From Saccharina japonica (Eukaryota > Sar > Phaeophyceae > Laminariales > Laminariaceae), in contig MEHQ01000198.1 in the NCBI GenBank assembly GCA_008828725.1, positions 40,289 to 104,288 of the forward strand: a stretch of 64,000 nucleotides of DNA, in the 5' to 3' direction. The notes below the pieces were generated by a model, which was not told where the DNA came from, ran no database searches, and saw nothing but the letters and a program-made list of their open reading frames with translations. Position numbers and translations under genes: made by a program. Positions 48,033-60,662 of this stretch are shown one piece after another. The first letter of the stretch is position 1. Each line of letters begins with the position of its first letter.

Positions 48033-48480
48033 GCAAGGCGAGGCAAGGCAAGGCGCGACTATCGCCCGACGGTTTTTTTGCCGAAGTCATCGCCGGCCAG
48101 GCCAAATGACGCGATGGGCCTTGGCTTGGCTTAAGCTTGGGCTTGGCTAGGCTTGGGCTGGGCTGGGCTGGGCTGGGCTGGGCTGCACTGGGCTCGGATC
48201 GGCTCGGCTCGGTTCGGCTCGGATCAACTCGGCTCGGCTCAACTCTGTTCGGTTCGGCTCGGCTCGGCCGGGTATGGACTGCCGGGCAAGGCAAGGATAG
48301 GCGTGGCAATCGATCGCCACATCTTTTTTGTGCAACCGGGTCGGCTGGACCACCCAAGTGGCGTGATGGGGCTATACAGTCTGGGGCTGGGCAAGGCAAG
48401 GGCAAGGGAAGGCAAGGCAAGGCGAGGCAAGGCGTTTCCGTCGTCTGTCGCGCCGTAGTCCATCGTCCGCCCCCCCCCAA
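48033..48480. repeat. GGCAAGG / GGGCT / GGCTC minisatellites after the Rag stop
   Basis: Tandem GGCAAGGCGA, TGGGCTGGGC and CGGCTCGGTT words with a diverged large duplication (blocks at 48000-48120 and 48290-48460 sharing CCGGCTGG and GGCAAGGCGAGGC). The Rag 3' UTR lies here. Open frames are repeat artefacts. Confidence 0.75.
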
Positions 48481-48587
48481 GAAAAAAGTGTGGCTTTGTT
48501 TTTTTGGGAGGGGTCTGAGTCAGCGGCAGTGGCAGTGGCAGCACCAGCGGAGCTGAAACCGGCCCGGACTGTGCGTCCCGTATTTTT

Positions 48588-49160
48588 TAAAGCAGCAGCA
48601 GCAGCAGCAGCCGCAGTGTGTGGTGCGGGCTGCCTCCCGTAATTGTTTTAGGCAGCAGCAGCAGCAGCAGTGGCGTGGCTCGTGCGCCCGGTATTTTTTT
48701 AAGGCAGCAGCAGCAGCAGTGGCGTGGCTCGTGCGCCGGGTATTTTTTTAAGGCAGCAGCAGTAGCAGTGAGAGGTGCAGCTTGCTTCGTCCGGTGTTGT
48801 TTCTCTGAGGCAGCAGCAGCAGCAGCAACAGCTGTGGCATGGCCTGTGCATCCGGTATTTTTTAGGCAGAAGGAGTGGTGAGATGTAACCGTTGCAAATT
48901 TGTGTGAGGCAACAGCAGTGGTATGGTCAATGCGTCCCGTGTTTTTTTCAAGCAGCAGCAGCAGCAGCAGCAGTGGTGTGGCCACTGCATCACGTTTTTT
49001 TTCAAGGCAGCGGCAGCAGCGAGCGGCGCTCTCTGTTGTAATCGTGTGAGGCAGCAGCAGCAGGTGCAGCCGATGCGTCGCGTATTTTTTTAAGCAGCAG
49101 CAGCGGCAGCAGCAGCAGCAGCAGTGGCGCGGCCTATGCGTCCCACAAAAACTCGTTGTA
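48588..49160. repeat. About 55-bp minisatellite with CAG core, about 10 copies
   Basis: Each unit has a GCAGCAGCAGCAG run, a GTGGCGTGGCTCGTGCGCCC segment and a short T run (TATTTTTTTAAGG). Confidence 0.88.
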
Positions 49161-49242
49161 TTTATTAAAAGGGAAATACTGGGGCACGTCGTAGTGGCGA
49201 GGAGTGGAGTGGAGTTGGTACGGGGGAGGGGAGGGGAGGGAA

Positions 49243-51960
49243 GCAGCAATCTTTTGAGATTTCTACGCCAAGGTACGTATACTGGTCTACGATCGGTAAT
49301 TCATCTTCTCCCCACTTCCACTTACAAGTTACCGGACTCTCCTTATCTTCGTTACATACAACTACTGCGCACTTTTTTACGTTCGCCGTCACTCTCCACT
49401 TCCTGGTGTACTCTAGTGCCTTCTCTATTTGTTTCTGCAGTCCTTTGGGTGTTTCTGATATGCAGACGAAATCATCCGCAAACATCAATCCCGACACCGT
49501 ATCTTCCCCCACCGTGACTCCCTGCGATGCTGCTTCTACTGCTACTATCATGTCATTAATGTATACCTTGAATAGGTTAGGTGATAGCGTACATCCCTGT
49601 GCAACTCCCTGTGGGATATCGACGTACTTCGATATTTCCCCTCCAACATCACAGCACTTCTCGCACATTCCGTCATCTTCTTCATCATTCTCCACATATT
49701 TCCTCTTATCCCTATTTCCCACAACTTTTTACACAGCCCATTTCTCCATACTGTATCGTAGGCCTTCTGTACGTCTAAAAAAAACAGTACGTCGTTAGCC
49801 CCGCGTCTTTCCTGCCTTGGATTATCTTACCTAATGTGTACACATGGTCGACGCAGCTACGGTTTGGCCTAAATCCTGCTTGCCCTTCGCTAATCTTTTC
49901 TTCCTTCTCCATCATTATTCCCATTCTATCGTTCAAAATCTTACAGAACGTTTTACCTACAGTGCTTAGTAGCGTTATCTTCCTATAGTTACCCGGGTCA
50001 GCCTTGTCTCCTTTCTTAAACAAGTTTACTACTACTCCTTCTCTCCATCTCTTAGGTGCGTACTCGTTTTTCCATATCCAGTTATACAACTTAACCATCA
50101 TGGTAAGCATTCCTTCTCCCCCGTACTTCATAAACTCATTAACTATTTGGTCTGCTCCTGCTGCCTTTCTATTCTTAAGTTTAGCTACACACTTCTTTAC
50201 TTCTTCTCTTGTGAACTTTCCCTGTAACCCTTCTGAGCCACTGTCTTCCTTTTCTGATGTATCTACTTTCGCCTCTGCCCACGCGTTGATATCCTTCTCG
50301 AATTATTCGTCGAACGTTTCGTTGGTTGTGGGCGTTCCTAGCTTGCCGTAATGTTCTACAAGTACTTGCCTTTTCCCCTTCGAACTACTAACCATTTTAC
50401 CGTTCTGTGCTCTTACTGTAGCTATCCCCGTATCTATCTCTCCTGCTTGTTTGCCTAGTATCCCTTTTATCCCTACCCACATCTGTTTCATCCCGCCATC
50501 AAAGTCTTCATTCGTTTTAGTAACTACGTCTTTCCATACCCTTCTTCTTCTTCTCAACCACCTTTTTTACTTTCTTTCTAGCAATACCATACTCCTCCCA
50601 TCCTGACGTAGTTTTGCTCGATGTGTATCTTGCGTTTGCCTTTCTCCTTACTCTCATAGCCTCTTTTACTTCGTCATCCCACCATTTTACTGCTCTATTG
50701 CATATTATCAACTTCTTTCCTATNACTTTACTTGCTGTGGTCTTNACCAATTTCTCCCATCCTTCTATTATCCTCGCTCCTGCATTATCTCTCTCTCTAT
50801 ACTGTTCTTTGTCGTACCTATGCTTTCCAGCAGATCGGAAAAATGCTCTGCATTTTTAGTCATCTCTTCTTGGAACTCTTCCCGTTTTTCCTTTGCTTCT
50901 AGTTTATCTATTCGCCATCTGTACAATTTCCTACCGCGCCTATTTTTGATAACTCTCGTCTGCTGGCTGTCTGTCCATATTAGGCAGTGATCCGTAGTTC
51001 CTACGTCCGCTGCGCATACATGTACTTCAGTTTCCTTACTACTTCCGTTTTCTACCACTATAAAGTCAAGAACGGAGCTTTCTCCCTTTTGTATGCACTG
51101 TCTAGTCCATTCTGGCTCTGGGCTTGTTTGCTCTACCGTTCAGAGTCTTCATCTCATTGTGCTTGAGGAACTTCAGCATCTCTTCCCCGTTCTTATTATT
51201 TGTTACTTCCCCATACTGTCCAATGTTCTCGTTCGGGTTGCTTGCCTTCCCAATTCTTGAGTTAAAATCTCCGACTAGTACTACTTCTCCTTGTCTTTTA
51301 TATTTTTGTACATCTACTGCTATTTCTCCGAACTTCTTCTGTATATCTTTTACCGTACTCTTCGACTCTGGGGGCATATAGATGTTTCCTAAGAAATAAT
51401 CTTTCGCTCCCCTCTCCCCTGGTATCTTTATCCAGATGCTTTCGTCGAATTTCGTGTCTTTGATCACTTCTATTATGTCACACAGGTATTCTTTGACTAG
51501 GAACCCTACTTTCCCCCCGCCCCCCTATTCTTCTTGTTCTGTCCCTTTCTCTTTTTCCCTATCCATGCGTACTCTCCAATTGTGGCATCCTTTCCCCCCC
51601 CCCTCTTTTTCCCACGACTCTTGAATTCCCACTCTGTCTACAGTAGGTCGCGCTCACTTACTTGTTCGGCTATTTCTATCCTCTTGCGCTCTTCCGTGGC
51701 GAATCCACATACGTTCCATGATCCTATTCTCAGCTTCTTCTTCGTTTCATTGTTCGCTCGACTCTTGTCTTTCGTTTTTTCTCCTTCGTTGCTACTTCTG
51801 TGTTCTTTTCTTTGAGCTTTCTGACTGTTTCCGTTTCTGGTTTTGTCTTCTTGCTCTACTCCACTGTGTTTCTCTCCCATTCCCTTTGAGCCAGTTACTG
51901 TTTCCTGCCTCCCCTTACCTTCGTTCACCCTAGGACTACGTCTTAGATTCGCTATTCCAT
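49243..51960 (-). mobile_element. APE-type LINE copy A (5' part to reverse transcriptase), broken
   Basis: Reading leftward: an endonuclease start LRIGSWNVCGF near 51733-51704, VLVGDFNSRIG near 51278 and TTDHCLIW (endonuclease/exonuclease/phosphatase fold). A linker follows, then reverse transcriptase with NYRKITLLS, EGQAGFRPNRS, GVAQGCTLSP and the catalytic FADD at 49482-49471. The frame is split into at least six pieces by indels and ambiguous bases (N at 50724 and 50745). It stops abruptly at 49243, at a GAGGGG repeat, so the C-terminus and 3' end are missing. It lies minus-strand, just after the Rag gene. Confidence 0.9.
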
Positions 51961-52194
51961 TAGCTATACATACCCTCCACCCTAGTCTTCTAACCCATGC
52001 CGGGGGGGGGGTTCAATNGGGGGGCGATATGAACCAGGTAGATATTTTCTTCAAAGTATCGGAGTTACCGCAACGCTAAAACGGGCCTTTTCCTCCTCTG
52101 ACAGCCTCTGACACAGAAGGTGACGTCTGCTACGATAGAGGTATAAGGCACTGGTTTTTTGCCTGGTTTTTTTTTTTCTGAATGAGGGGGGGGG
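51961..52194. other. Junction between the two LINE copies
   Basis: Contains a G run with an ambiguous base (52019), a T run and a G run abutting copy B. Assembly is uncertain here. Confidence 0.5.
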
Positions 52195-54257
52195 GGGGGA
52201 GGGCGTACTCATTTGTTGCTTGCCTTAGTCATTTGACCATTGACCACGCATCCCTTTCGAGACGGAGCACCGTTCCTACTCCTAATAGAGACACCTCCAA
52301 CACTTGGGCGCTCATTACGTTGTTTCCATATATTACAGAAGAACCTTTTGCTAATCTTATCCCCTTCCTGCTTCGCCGCCTGTGGCCACCATCTATCTCC
52401 TAAGATAGCGATCGTTTTCTCGCTACTATTTAGTGTACCAAACTGCTCCATGTCACACTCGTCTATTTTCCTCATCTCCTCCTCTAGCACATCCCTTTCC
52501 TCCTTGTACCTTTCACATTCTCCCACTATGTGAACTCTACTCTCTATGGCTTTGCCACATGGGCACATCTGTGCCTCTACTTCCTCCTCCTCCCGGCTAC
52601 TGGTATACCTCCTTCTTCTTTCTGGCAGGTCCAGGTCCCCTACACGAAATCGCAGTTTCAGCTTTTTCGCGAAGTCCATTGGGCCGTGCAGATACCTTTT
52701 CATTCCTATTCCTTCTCTCAACCCCCCGTACATCTCTAAGTGTTCTTCCCCTTCCACCTTCTTTCTCAGTGCTAGCCTTTCCCTTCTTTCTATCCTTTCT
52801 TTCACTTCTGTCTTGTATCCGCTAAATTTCTCTATGGCCAGCGTCTCTTTTTGGTTTCCTATTTCCTTCCATACTTTCTCGACTACGCTATCCCACCTTA
52901 TCCCAGCTCGCCCTTTGGTTACTTTCTCCCATACAGCTTTATCGGCTATGGCTGGCAACCTCTTATTTGGCATGTTCTTTACTTTATATTGCCATTTCAA
53001 CTTACGCACGTCTCTATTTGTCTTAAGTGGGTACATTCCCAGTTCTGCTCTCAATACTGTATTACTCGTCGTACTTGAGCATCCTAGTACTTTTTTTAGC
53101 TGCTGTCATCTGTACTGTTTCCAGCTGTTTTACGAGCTTCGCGTTCCCTTCCCATACTTCTCCTGCATATTCTAGCTTTGGTACAATCACATTCATCAGT
53201 ATACATCTCTTAATTCTAGTGTCAAGGTGCGAGTCTGTTAGGACTGCTTCCATCTTGCCTACGTGTGCCTTACCCTTGCCTATTATTTTATTTATGTGTG
53301 CATCCCAAGAGCAATCTTTTGAGATTTCTACGCCAAGGTACGTATACTGGTCTACGATCGGTAATTCATCTTCTCCCCACTTCCACTTACAAGTTACCGG
53401 ACTCTCCTTATCTTCGTTACATACAACTACTGCGCACTTTTTTACGTTCGCCGTCACTCTCCACTTCCTGGTGTACTCGATTGCCTTCTCTATTTGTTTC
53501 TGCAGTCCTTCGGGTGTTTCTGATATGCAGACGAAATCATCAGCAAACATCAATCCCGACACCGTATCTTCCCCCACCGTGACTCCCTGCGATGCTGCTT
53601 CTACTGCTACTATCATGTCATTAATGTATACCTTGAATAGGTTAGGTGATAGCGTACATCCCTGGGCAACTCCCTGTAGGATATCAACGTACTTCGATAT
53701 TTCCCCGTCCAACATCACAGCACTTCTCGCACATTCCGTCATCTTCTTCATCATTCTCCACATCTTTCCTCTTATCCCTATTTCCCACAACTTTTTCCAC
53801 AGCCCATTTCTCCATACTGTATCGTAGGCCTTCTGTACATCTAAAAAGAAACAGTACGTTGTTAGCCCCGCGTCTTTCCTGCCTTGGATTATCTTACCTA
53901 AGTGTACACATGGTCGACGCAGCTACGGTTTGGCCTAAATCCTGCTTGCCCTTCGCTAATCTTTTCTTCCTTCTCCATCATTGTTCCCATTCTATCGTTC
54001 AAAATCTTACAGAACGTTTTACCTACAGTGCTTAGTAGCGTTATCCCTATAGTTACCCGGGTCAGCCTTGTCTCCTTTCTTAAACAAGTTTACTACTACT
54101 CCTTCTCTCCATCTCTTAGGTGCGTACTCGTTTTTCCATATCCAGTTATACAACTTAACCATCATGGTAAGCATTCCTTCTCCCCCGTACTTCATAAATT
54201 CATTAACTATTTGGTCTGCCCCTGCTGCCTTTCTATTCTTAAGTTTAGCTACACACT
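52195..54257 (-). mobile_element. APE-type LINE copy B (reverse transcriptase to 3' end), 5'-truncated
   Basis: Starts at 54257 inside the pre-RT region, where the match to copy A ends at a GAGG/G run (5' truncation, as after target-primed reverse transcription). RT is intact from 53790 to 53062, with QGVAQGCTLSP and FADD near 53547. A one-base A-run length change near 53095 then shifts the frame. The C-terminal domain (53054-52209) has MCPCGKAIESRVHIVGEC, a Cys/His motif typical of LINE C-termini. A 4-bp loss near 54040 breaks the frame upstream. The 3' end is AAATGAGTACG followed by a C run at 52186-52200. Copies A and B are nearly identical where they overlap. Confidence 0.9.
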
Positions 54258-54569
54258 TGACGAGGAGGGGGGGGGGGAGAAGGAGATCAGAACAGGGGAC
54301 AAGTCGCACGCGGCACCTGCACCAAAAATGCCTCACCTACTTATAACTACTATATACGGTACGTTTCTACAGAATTATAGTACGTACTGCTGGCTAGTTG
54401 GTTGGTGCTGTATTATTGGATAAGATGCCTGGTAGCAGGTTGTCCCGGTTTTGTTTCCGCCCCCTCAGTTCGCCGTTACGCGTCGTGGAGAACATGTCGT
54501 GTCGGAGTATACGTATACGTACAGAGTGGCAGCGAGTGGCTTAACACAAAGGATTTCGGCAACAGCGGC

Positions 54570-54765
54570 AACGGCGGCTGCAGCAGCAGCAGCAGCAACA
54601 ACAGCAATGGCATCATCTTACCGCGTGCTAAGCTCTGCAGCAGCAGCTTGACAGCAGCAGTGACGAAATACTAAGCTGAACCCAGCATGCACGCGGGGGC
54701 GGGGAGCACAGCAACATCAACAGCAACAGCAACAGCAACAGCAGCAGTGAAACCATATGCCGTCA
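54570..54765. repeat. AGC/AAC trinucleotide runs
   Basis: Three imperfect runs: CGGCTGCAGCAGCAGCAG, GCAGCAGCTTGACAGCAGCA and ACAGCAACAGCAACAGC. Confidence 0.8.
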
Positions 54766-54905
54766 TCATGCTGTAGAAAAATAGTACCAATACTCGTACC
54801 GTCATGATGCTGTAGAAAAATAGGCTTTTGCTTTTGTGTTGTTGTTGTTCTGTCTGTGGTCTGGTGCGGTGCACAGTCATCATTTGCACCTCTCGGACTC
54901 TACAC
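54766..54905. repeat. Small duplication (CATCATGCTGTAGAAAAATAG)
   Basis: GTCATCATGCTGTAGAAAAA at 54763 and GTCATGATGCTGTAGAAAAA at 54801. Confidence 0.7.
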
Positions 54906-55165
54906 AGGGGTCAGGATGATCTAGATCTTTCTTCAGGGCAGACAAATTCCCTGATTTGTACGAACCAGTACGATCTATATCACGTTGTCGGGTAGGAGCC
55001 GCATATTCTGCATGATCTATGTATGTAGCACAAGTTTTCCCGGGTTGGATGTACTACCTGTCTTACGCACAGATCCTGCACAACCTCTCCCAAAGGAAGG
55101 TACGGGAACTACTAGATGATCTACGTGTAGATAGGTATATCATGATCTATCTGTCCGAGGTGGTT
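54905..55165. mobile_element. Family D element (reverse)
   Basis: Fourth copy, reverse orientation: GATGATCTAGATCTTTC, GGGTAGGAGCCGCATATTC and AACTACTAGATGATCTACGT. Confidence 0.8.
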
Positions 55166-55880
55166 CATCGTTGTTTTGGTCGGTAGACAGACCTGTTCCG
55201 CCGCAACACTTGACACACACCAGGAGAGAAGGGTCAGTCATGCGCGAAACTATGATCATTACACCAAACGGGGGCCTGCGCGATTTTTATTTTATTTTAT
55301 CGGGTATCATAGCCCGCTCGGCTTCTTTCCTCGGCTGTGCCCTGTGTTTGCACGCATCTCTGTACCTACCTGTCTGTGCACTTGCGCTACATCACCATTT
55401 CATTGTTGTTTTTGTGTCCCACGGGGGAGGGAAGTGCTCTGTTTTGATAGAATCGCCTGCTGGGCTAATATCCCCAGCCTCGATATAAATCCCCATTCTT
55501 TTATTCCCCTTGGCAGCGGTGACTGGAACGAGCGCGTTATTGCTCACGACGCGTATGACAGCTCACAGCGCGCATGCATGTGTGCAATATGTGTATGTAC
55601 TAAATGGACTCCGCATGGCGCGTGCTGTGTGGGTGTTCAAAGTCGAGATATCTGGCAAGTAGTCGCGGGGAGGCTGTCCAGCCAGCCAGCCATAGCCAAG
55701 CAGGAAGATGTCAAGCGTTTTCGTTAAGTTGGCCGGCTCTCAAAAAAAACACGGATTGCTGACGGAGGAGCGAAGTGCTCTGTTTCGATAACAAAATTGT
55801 ATACCCGAGGGGGGTACTCTGTTCTCTCAAAAACGATCAAACTGCAGCACAATGTGGGCGTGAACAAATCCTTGTAGACA
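55166..55880. other. No gene seen
   Basis: Two overlapping plus-strand frames (105 and 183 codons from 55171) have no recognisable domain. A TGCGC-containing duplication GAAGTGCTCTGTTT(C/T)GATA is at 55430 and 55773. Confidence 0.35.
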
Positions 55881-55883
55881 TTG

Positions 55884-56015
55884 AACAATTTATAGCGCAC
55901 CATTTCGTAGGCGTACCGAATTGAGGTTGAACAATTTATAGCACACCATTAGGCGTACCGAATTGAGGTTGTGGACAATTTATAGAACACCATCAGGCGT
56001 ACCGAACTGAGGGGC
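55884..56015. repeat. About 48-bp tandem repeat, 3 copies
   Basis: GAACAATTTATAGCGCACCA, AGGCGTACCGAATTGAGGTT repeated three times. Confidence 0.92.
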
Positions 56016-56110
56016 TGCTGCCGATACCTTGGACGCGTGGAACGATAAAGGTAGCAAGGTATACCTTTTTTTGGCTGAAACGTTTTCTGAAGGACCTATT
56101 AAAAGCTCCT

Positions 56111-56203
56111 TAACCCTTTTAGGACTGCAGACCCGTTTTGGGGACAAACCACTCTAATTCTAAGTAACTTGTCCCCAAAACGGGACTCCAGTCCTATAAC
56201 AAA
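56111..56203. mobile_element. Family E, palindromic subfamily
   Basis: TTAACCCTTTTAGGACTGCA to GGGACTCCAGTCCTATAA. Almost identical to 33743-33839, so recently copied. Confidence 0.88.
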
Positions 56204-56204
56204 C

Positions 56205-56430
56205 TCGTCGGAATTTCGATTATTTTGTTGCAATATTTTTCGTTTTATACGAAGGCCATGGGATTGTTCATCGGGTATATAGCGTATATAGCACTTTTAT
56301 TTCCCTCCTAAATCAGTTTTTGGGTGAGGTATAGAGCTCCTCAAGTGACCACCCTTATAAGGCAAAAACTTGTTAACATGGTACACCTCTACCGTAGCAG
56401 GCGTCCTTACGAGCTTTGCTCTACATGTAT
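56205..56430. mobile_element. Family M element, copy 1
   Basis: CGTCGGAATTTCGATTATTT, GGCCATGGGATTGTTCATC, AGCACTTTTATTTCCCTCCT and CCTCAAGTGACCACCC match 62175-62425. Confidence 0.75.
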
Positions 56431-56949
56431 GTACGTACAGTACACTGTTCAATGTCCCCACAAGAAGTTTTCTTCGCCGACATTGTGTAGCGGGGGGGGG
56501 GGGGGGGCAACCCGTGGCACCTCCCATGACCGGAACGAATAAATGCCACGACAAAGCACGAAGGGGCCTGCGGGAAACGACAAGCGTTTTTTTGTTGTTT
56601 CTTGTCGTGCGTAGTCAAGGTGAAAGCGACTAAGCAAGCAAACAAACGAAGCACGCCCCCCCCCCTCACCCCGAAATAATCCTACTACTCGGCGTTGCCC
56701 TCTGAGCGTCTCGGGTAAACCTGAGCACCTGTGCAGACTACTGCTGCTGTGCTGCGTTGGAAGATATAAATATATTAACACTACACGATGAAAAAAACGG
56801 CCTACTACGTAGCAAGAAAATTCGAGCGCGAAAAAGGCGCCGCCCCCCCGCTTTCGTAAGCAAAAATATTATTTTGGTTGTGGGTAAGTTGTGTGCCATT
56901 GGCGGATGGGGCTAAAGCTATACCGCATGAAACGCCCGCTTCGCTTTCC

Positions 56950-57032
56950 CCCCTACCGCCCGTCTCGAAAGGGGGCGTGGTCATGTAATGACGAACTAAG
57001 GCAAAGCAATAAATGAGTACCCCCCCCCCCCC
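56950..57032 (+). mobile_element. LINE 3'-tail fragment with poly(C)
   Basis: CCGTCTCGAAAGGGGGCGTG, AACTAAGGCAAAGCAATAAA and TGAGTAC plus 14 C. Same 3' end as LINE copy B, other orientation. Confidence 0.78.
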
Positions 57033-57104
57033 CTCCGCCACTCCCCCTCGCTGTCCGGTCGTCGCCAACCCTCCCCCCCTCCCCCAGATCCAGTAAGGGC
57101 CCAA

Positions 57105-57800
57105 AAGTGCCTTCAAGCATTTCGAGCGAAAACCCTGTTCGTGTTAAAATGAGTTTGCCTGTACTCGCAATCATTTCTAGTGTGGGTGTTGGCGGTTTGC
57201 TGCTGGCGTCTGCGCGACCCAGGCAGATCGCCCGCTTCTCGCTTGCCTCCCCCCACCCTCTAAACACCACCTGCACGACTGCGCGGACCATTCGCCCGGT
57301 CACGCGAAGCCAGCAAACAGCCTACAATCACATTCGAAGCGAAACCCTCTTCGTAATTATAATACTATGCATTGTTTGCACATTTGTTTTTTTTGGGCTT
57401 ACCAACTAATTCGCGTCTGGCCGGGAGTTGTGTGATGTTATACGTGCGGGTCGTCGACGAAGTTCGGAAATTCTCCCTCCCCGTACCGGCGAAACAAAAA
57501 CAAAAAAAAGCCTCCAACCGCTTCGAGCGAAACCCTCATCGTATTACGTACCTGCTGGTACCTGGTACTTCTGCAAATTAAGTTCGTGTTTTCTTTCTGG
57601 GCTACCACTGATCGCTCTGGCAGAAGAGGGGTGTGATGTCGGCATTCCTCCCCGGTCCAGCGAAGCCAAAAAAGACGTCAGACTCTCAAAGAGTTAAGGG
57701 AAACCCCTGTTGGTATACCGAGTACAATTGCCTACCGTACTGTGAAATATGATTAACTCGTTATTCGTTGTTTTATGTTCCATGGGCTACACCTGATCAT
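57105..57800. repeat. Degenerate 180-210 bp tandem repeat, 4 units
   Basis: On the minus strand, units begin with GGTTTCGCTCGAA-like sequence near 57715, 57535, 57345 and 57138, and share GGCTTCGC.GGACCGGG and ATCACNC words. A partial fifth (57800-57910) reads ANITPLFGRYDQV then a stop on the minus strand, and the next unit repeats DITPLFCQSDQ. The units may therefore derive from a coding end, possibly of the DUF1995 gene further right; unproven. Confidence 0.55.
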
Positions 57801-57969
57801 ATCGGCCGAAGAGAGGCGTGATGTTTGCGGCGTCCGGGTCGTCGTCGAAGGTGGCTAAGCGAACAAGTACTGCCTCCACTGCTATGCCTTCCTCGTTTTC
57901 TGCCGCAACGAAACAACTCGAAACGTAACGGTTCCCACGGGCCGGATTTCATAACGGCGCCCTGTGTGC

Positions 57970-58223
57970 GGATAGACAGAGACCATAAACAGACATACAG
58001 ACAGACAGACAGAACAGACAGACAGGACAGACAGGACAGACAGACAGTACAGAACCAGAACAGACAGACAGAGCCCGACAGACCAGACAGACAGACAGAC
58101 GACAGACAACAGACAGGACAGACCAGACAGAACAGACAGACAGACAGACAAGACAGACAGACAGACAACCAGACAGACAGACAGACCAGAACCAGACAAG
58201 ACAGCACAAGAACAGACAGAACA

Positions 58224-58290
<67 letters not shown>

Positions 58291-58419
58291 CAGACAGACA
58301 GAACAAGACAGACAGACAGACGACAGACAACAGACAGACAGATCAGACAGACAGCAAGACAGAACAGACAGACAAGACAGACAGACAGAGCAGACAGACA
58401 GACAGACGCGCAGACAGAC

Positions 58420-58464
<45 letters not shown>

Positions 58465-58768
58465 TAACAGACAGAACAGACAGACAGACAGACAGACAGA
58501 CAATAACGGGACAGAGAACAGACAAGACAGACAGACAGACAGACAGAGCAGACAGACACAGACAGACAGACAGACAAGACAGGACAGAACAGACAAAGAC
58601 AGACAGAACAGACAGACAGACAGACAGTACCCAGACAGAGCAGACAGAGACCCATGACAGACAGACCAGACAGACAGAGCAGACAGACAGACAGACAGAC
58701 AGACAGATCGACAGAGCAGACAGACAGAAAGACAGACAGACAGACAGACAGACAGAAGCAGACAGACG

Positions 58769-58819
<51 letters not shown>

Positions 58820-59039
58820 AACAGACAGACAACAGACAGACAGACGAGACAGACAAGACAGACAGACAGGACAGACAGACATGACAGGACAGACAGACAG
58901 ACAGAGCCAGACAGACAGACAGGACAGACAGACAGACAGTACAGAGCAGAACAGAAAGACAGACAGACAGACAGACAGACAGACAACAGACAGGACAGAC
59001 AACAAGAACAGACAGACAAGACAGACAGACAGACCAACA

Positions 59040-59080
<41 letters not shown>

Positions 59081-59086
59081 GACAGA

Positions 59087-59121
<35 letters not shown>

Positions 59122-59428
59122 GCAGACAGACAGACATGACAGAGCAGACAGAACAGACAGACCAGAACAGACAGAATAGACAGACAAGACAACAGACAGA
59201 CAGACAGACAGACAGACAGAACAGACAGACAGACAGACCAGACAGACAAGACAGAACAGACAGGACAGACAGACAGACAGACAACAAGACAGACAGACAG
59301 ACAGACATGACAGACAGAACAGACAGACAGACAGACAGACCGACAGTACAGACAGACAAGACAGAACAGACAGACAGACGAGAAGACAGACAGACAGACA
59401 GACAAGACAAACAGAGACAGACAGACAG
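57970..59428. repeat. (ACAG)n tetranucleotide tract, about 1.46 kb
   Basis: Almost pure ACAG/CAGA with scattered interruptions (ACAGAACAGAC, ACAACAGAC). No stops occur in several frames, so very long Thr/Asp/Arg/Gln and Cys/Leu/Ser/Val frames appear on both strands. They are not genes. Confidence 0.95.
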
Positions 59429-59648
59429 GCAGCAGGCAGCAGGCAGGCAGGCAGCAGCAGGCAGGCAGGCAGGCAGGCAGGCAAGGTCAGCAGGCAGGCA
59501 GCAAGGCAGCGCAGGCAGGCAGCAGCCAGGCAGGCAGCAGGCAAAGGCAGGCAGGCAGCAGGCAGGCAGGCAGGCAGGGCAGCAGGCAAGGCAGCAGGCA
59601 GCAGGCAGGCAGCAGGCAGGCAAGCATGGCAGCAGGCAAGGCAGGCAG

Positions 59649-59697
<49 letters not shown>

Positions 59698-59858
59698 AGG
59701 CAGGAGGCAGGCAGGCAGGCAGGCAGGCGCAGGCAGGCAGGCAGGCAGGCCAGGCAGGCCAGGCACAGGCCAGGCAGGCAGGCAGGCAGGCAGCAGGCAA
59801 AGCCCAGGCAGGCAGGCAGGCAGGGCAAGGCAGGCAGGCAGGAAGGCAGGCGGCAGGG

Positions 59859-59889
<31 letters not shown>

Positions 59890-60494
59890 AGGCTAGCAGT
59901 GCAAGGCCAAGGAGGGCAGGCAGGCAAGGCAGGCAGGCAGGCAGGCAGGCAGGCAGCAGGCAAGGCAGGCAGGCAAGGAGCTAGGCAGGCAGGCAGAGGT
60001 CAGGCAGCAGCAGGCAGGCAGGCAGGCAGCAAGGCAGGCAGGCAAGGAGCAGCAAGGCAGCAGGCAGGCAAGGCAGGCAAGGCTAGGCAGGCAGCAGGCA
60101 GGCAGGCAGGGCAGCAGGCAGGCAGGCAGCGCAGGCACTAGCAGGTCAGGCGGCAGAGCAGGCGCAGCAGAGGCAGGCAGGCAGCAGCAGCAGGCAGGCA
60201 GGCAGGCAGCAGCAGGCAGGCAGGCAGGCAAGGCAGGCGGACGGCAGAGACAAGGCAGGCAGGCAGCAAGGCAAGGCAGGCAGGCAGGCAGGAGGCAGCA
60301 AGAGAGGCAGGCAAGCAGGCAGGGCAGGCAGGCAATGGCAGGCGAGGCAGGCAGGCAAGGCAGGCAGGGCAGGCAGCAGGCAGGCCAGGGCAGGCAGGCC
60401 AAGGGCACAGGCAGGCAGGCATGGGGGGGGAGCAGGCAAGGCAGGCAGGCAGGCAGGGCAGGCAGCAAGGGCCAGGCAGGCAGGCAGGCAGGCC

Positions 60495-60526
<32 letters not shown>

Positions 60527-60627
60527 CCAGCAGGCCAGGCAGGCAGCAGGCAGCAGGCCAGGCAGGCAGGCAATGGCAGGCAGGCAGGCAGGCAAGCAGG
60601 CAGCAAGGCAGGCAGCAAGGCAGGCGA

Positions 60628-60662
<35 letters not shown>

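Noticed and set aside
48137-48881. Several 80-170-codon ORFs after the Rag stop
   Set aside because: Made by GGGCT, GGCTC and GCAGCAG repeats; open on both strands.
55171-55727. 105- and 183-codon plus-strand ORFs
   Set aside because: Overlapping frames of similar length with no domain or splice support.
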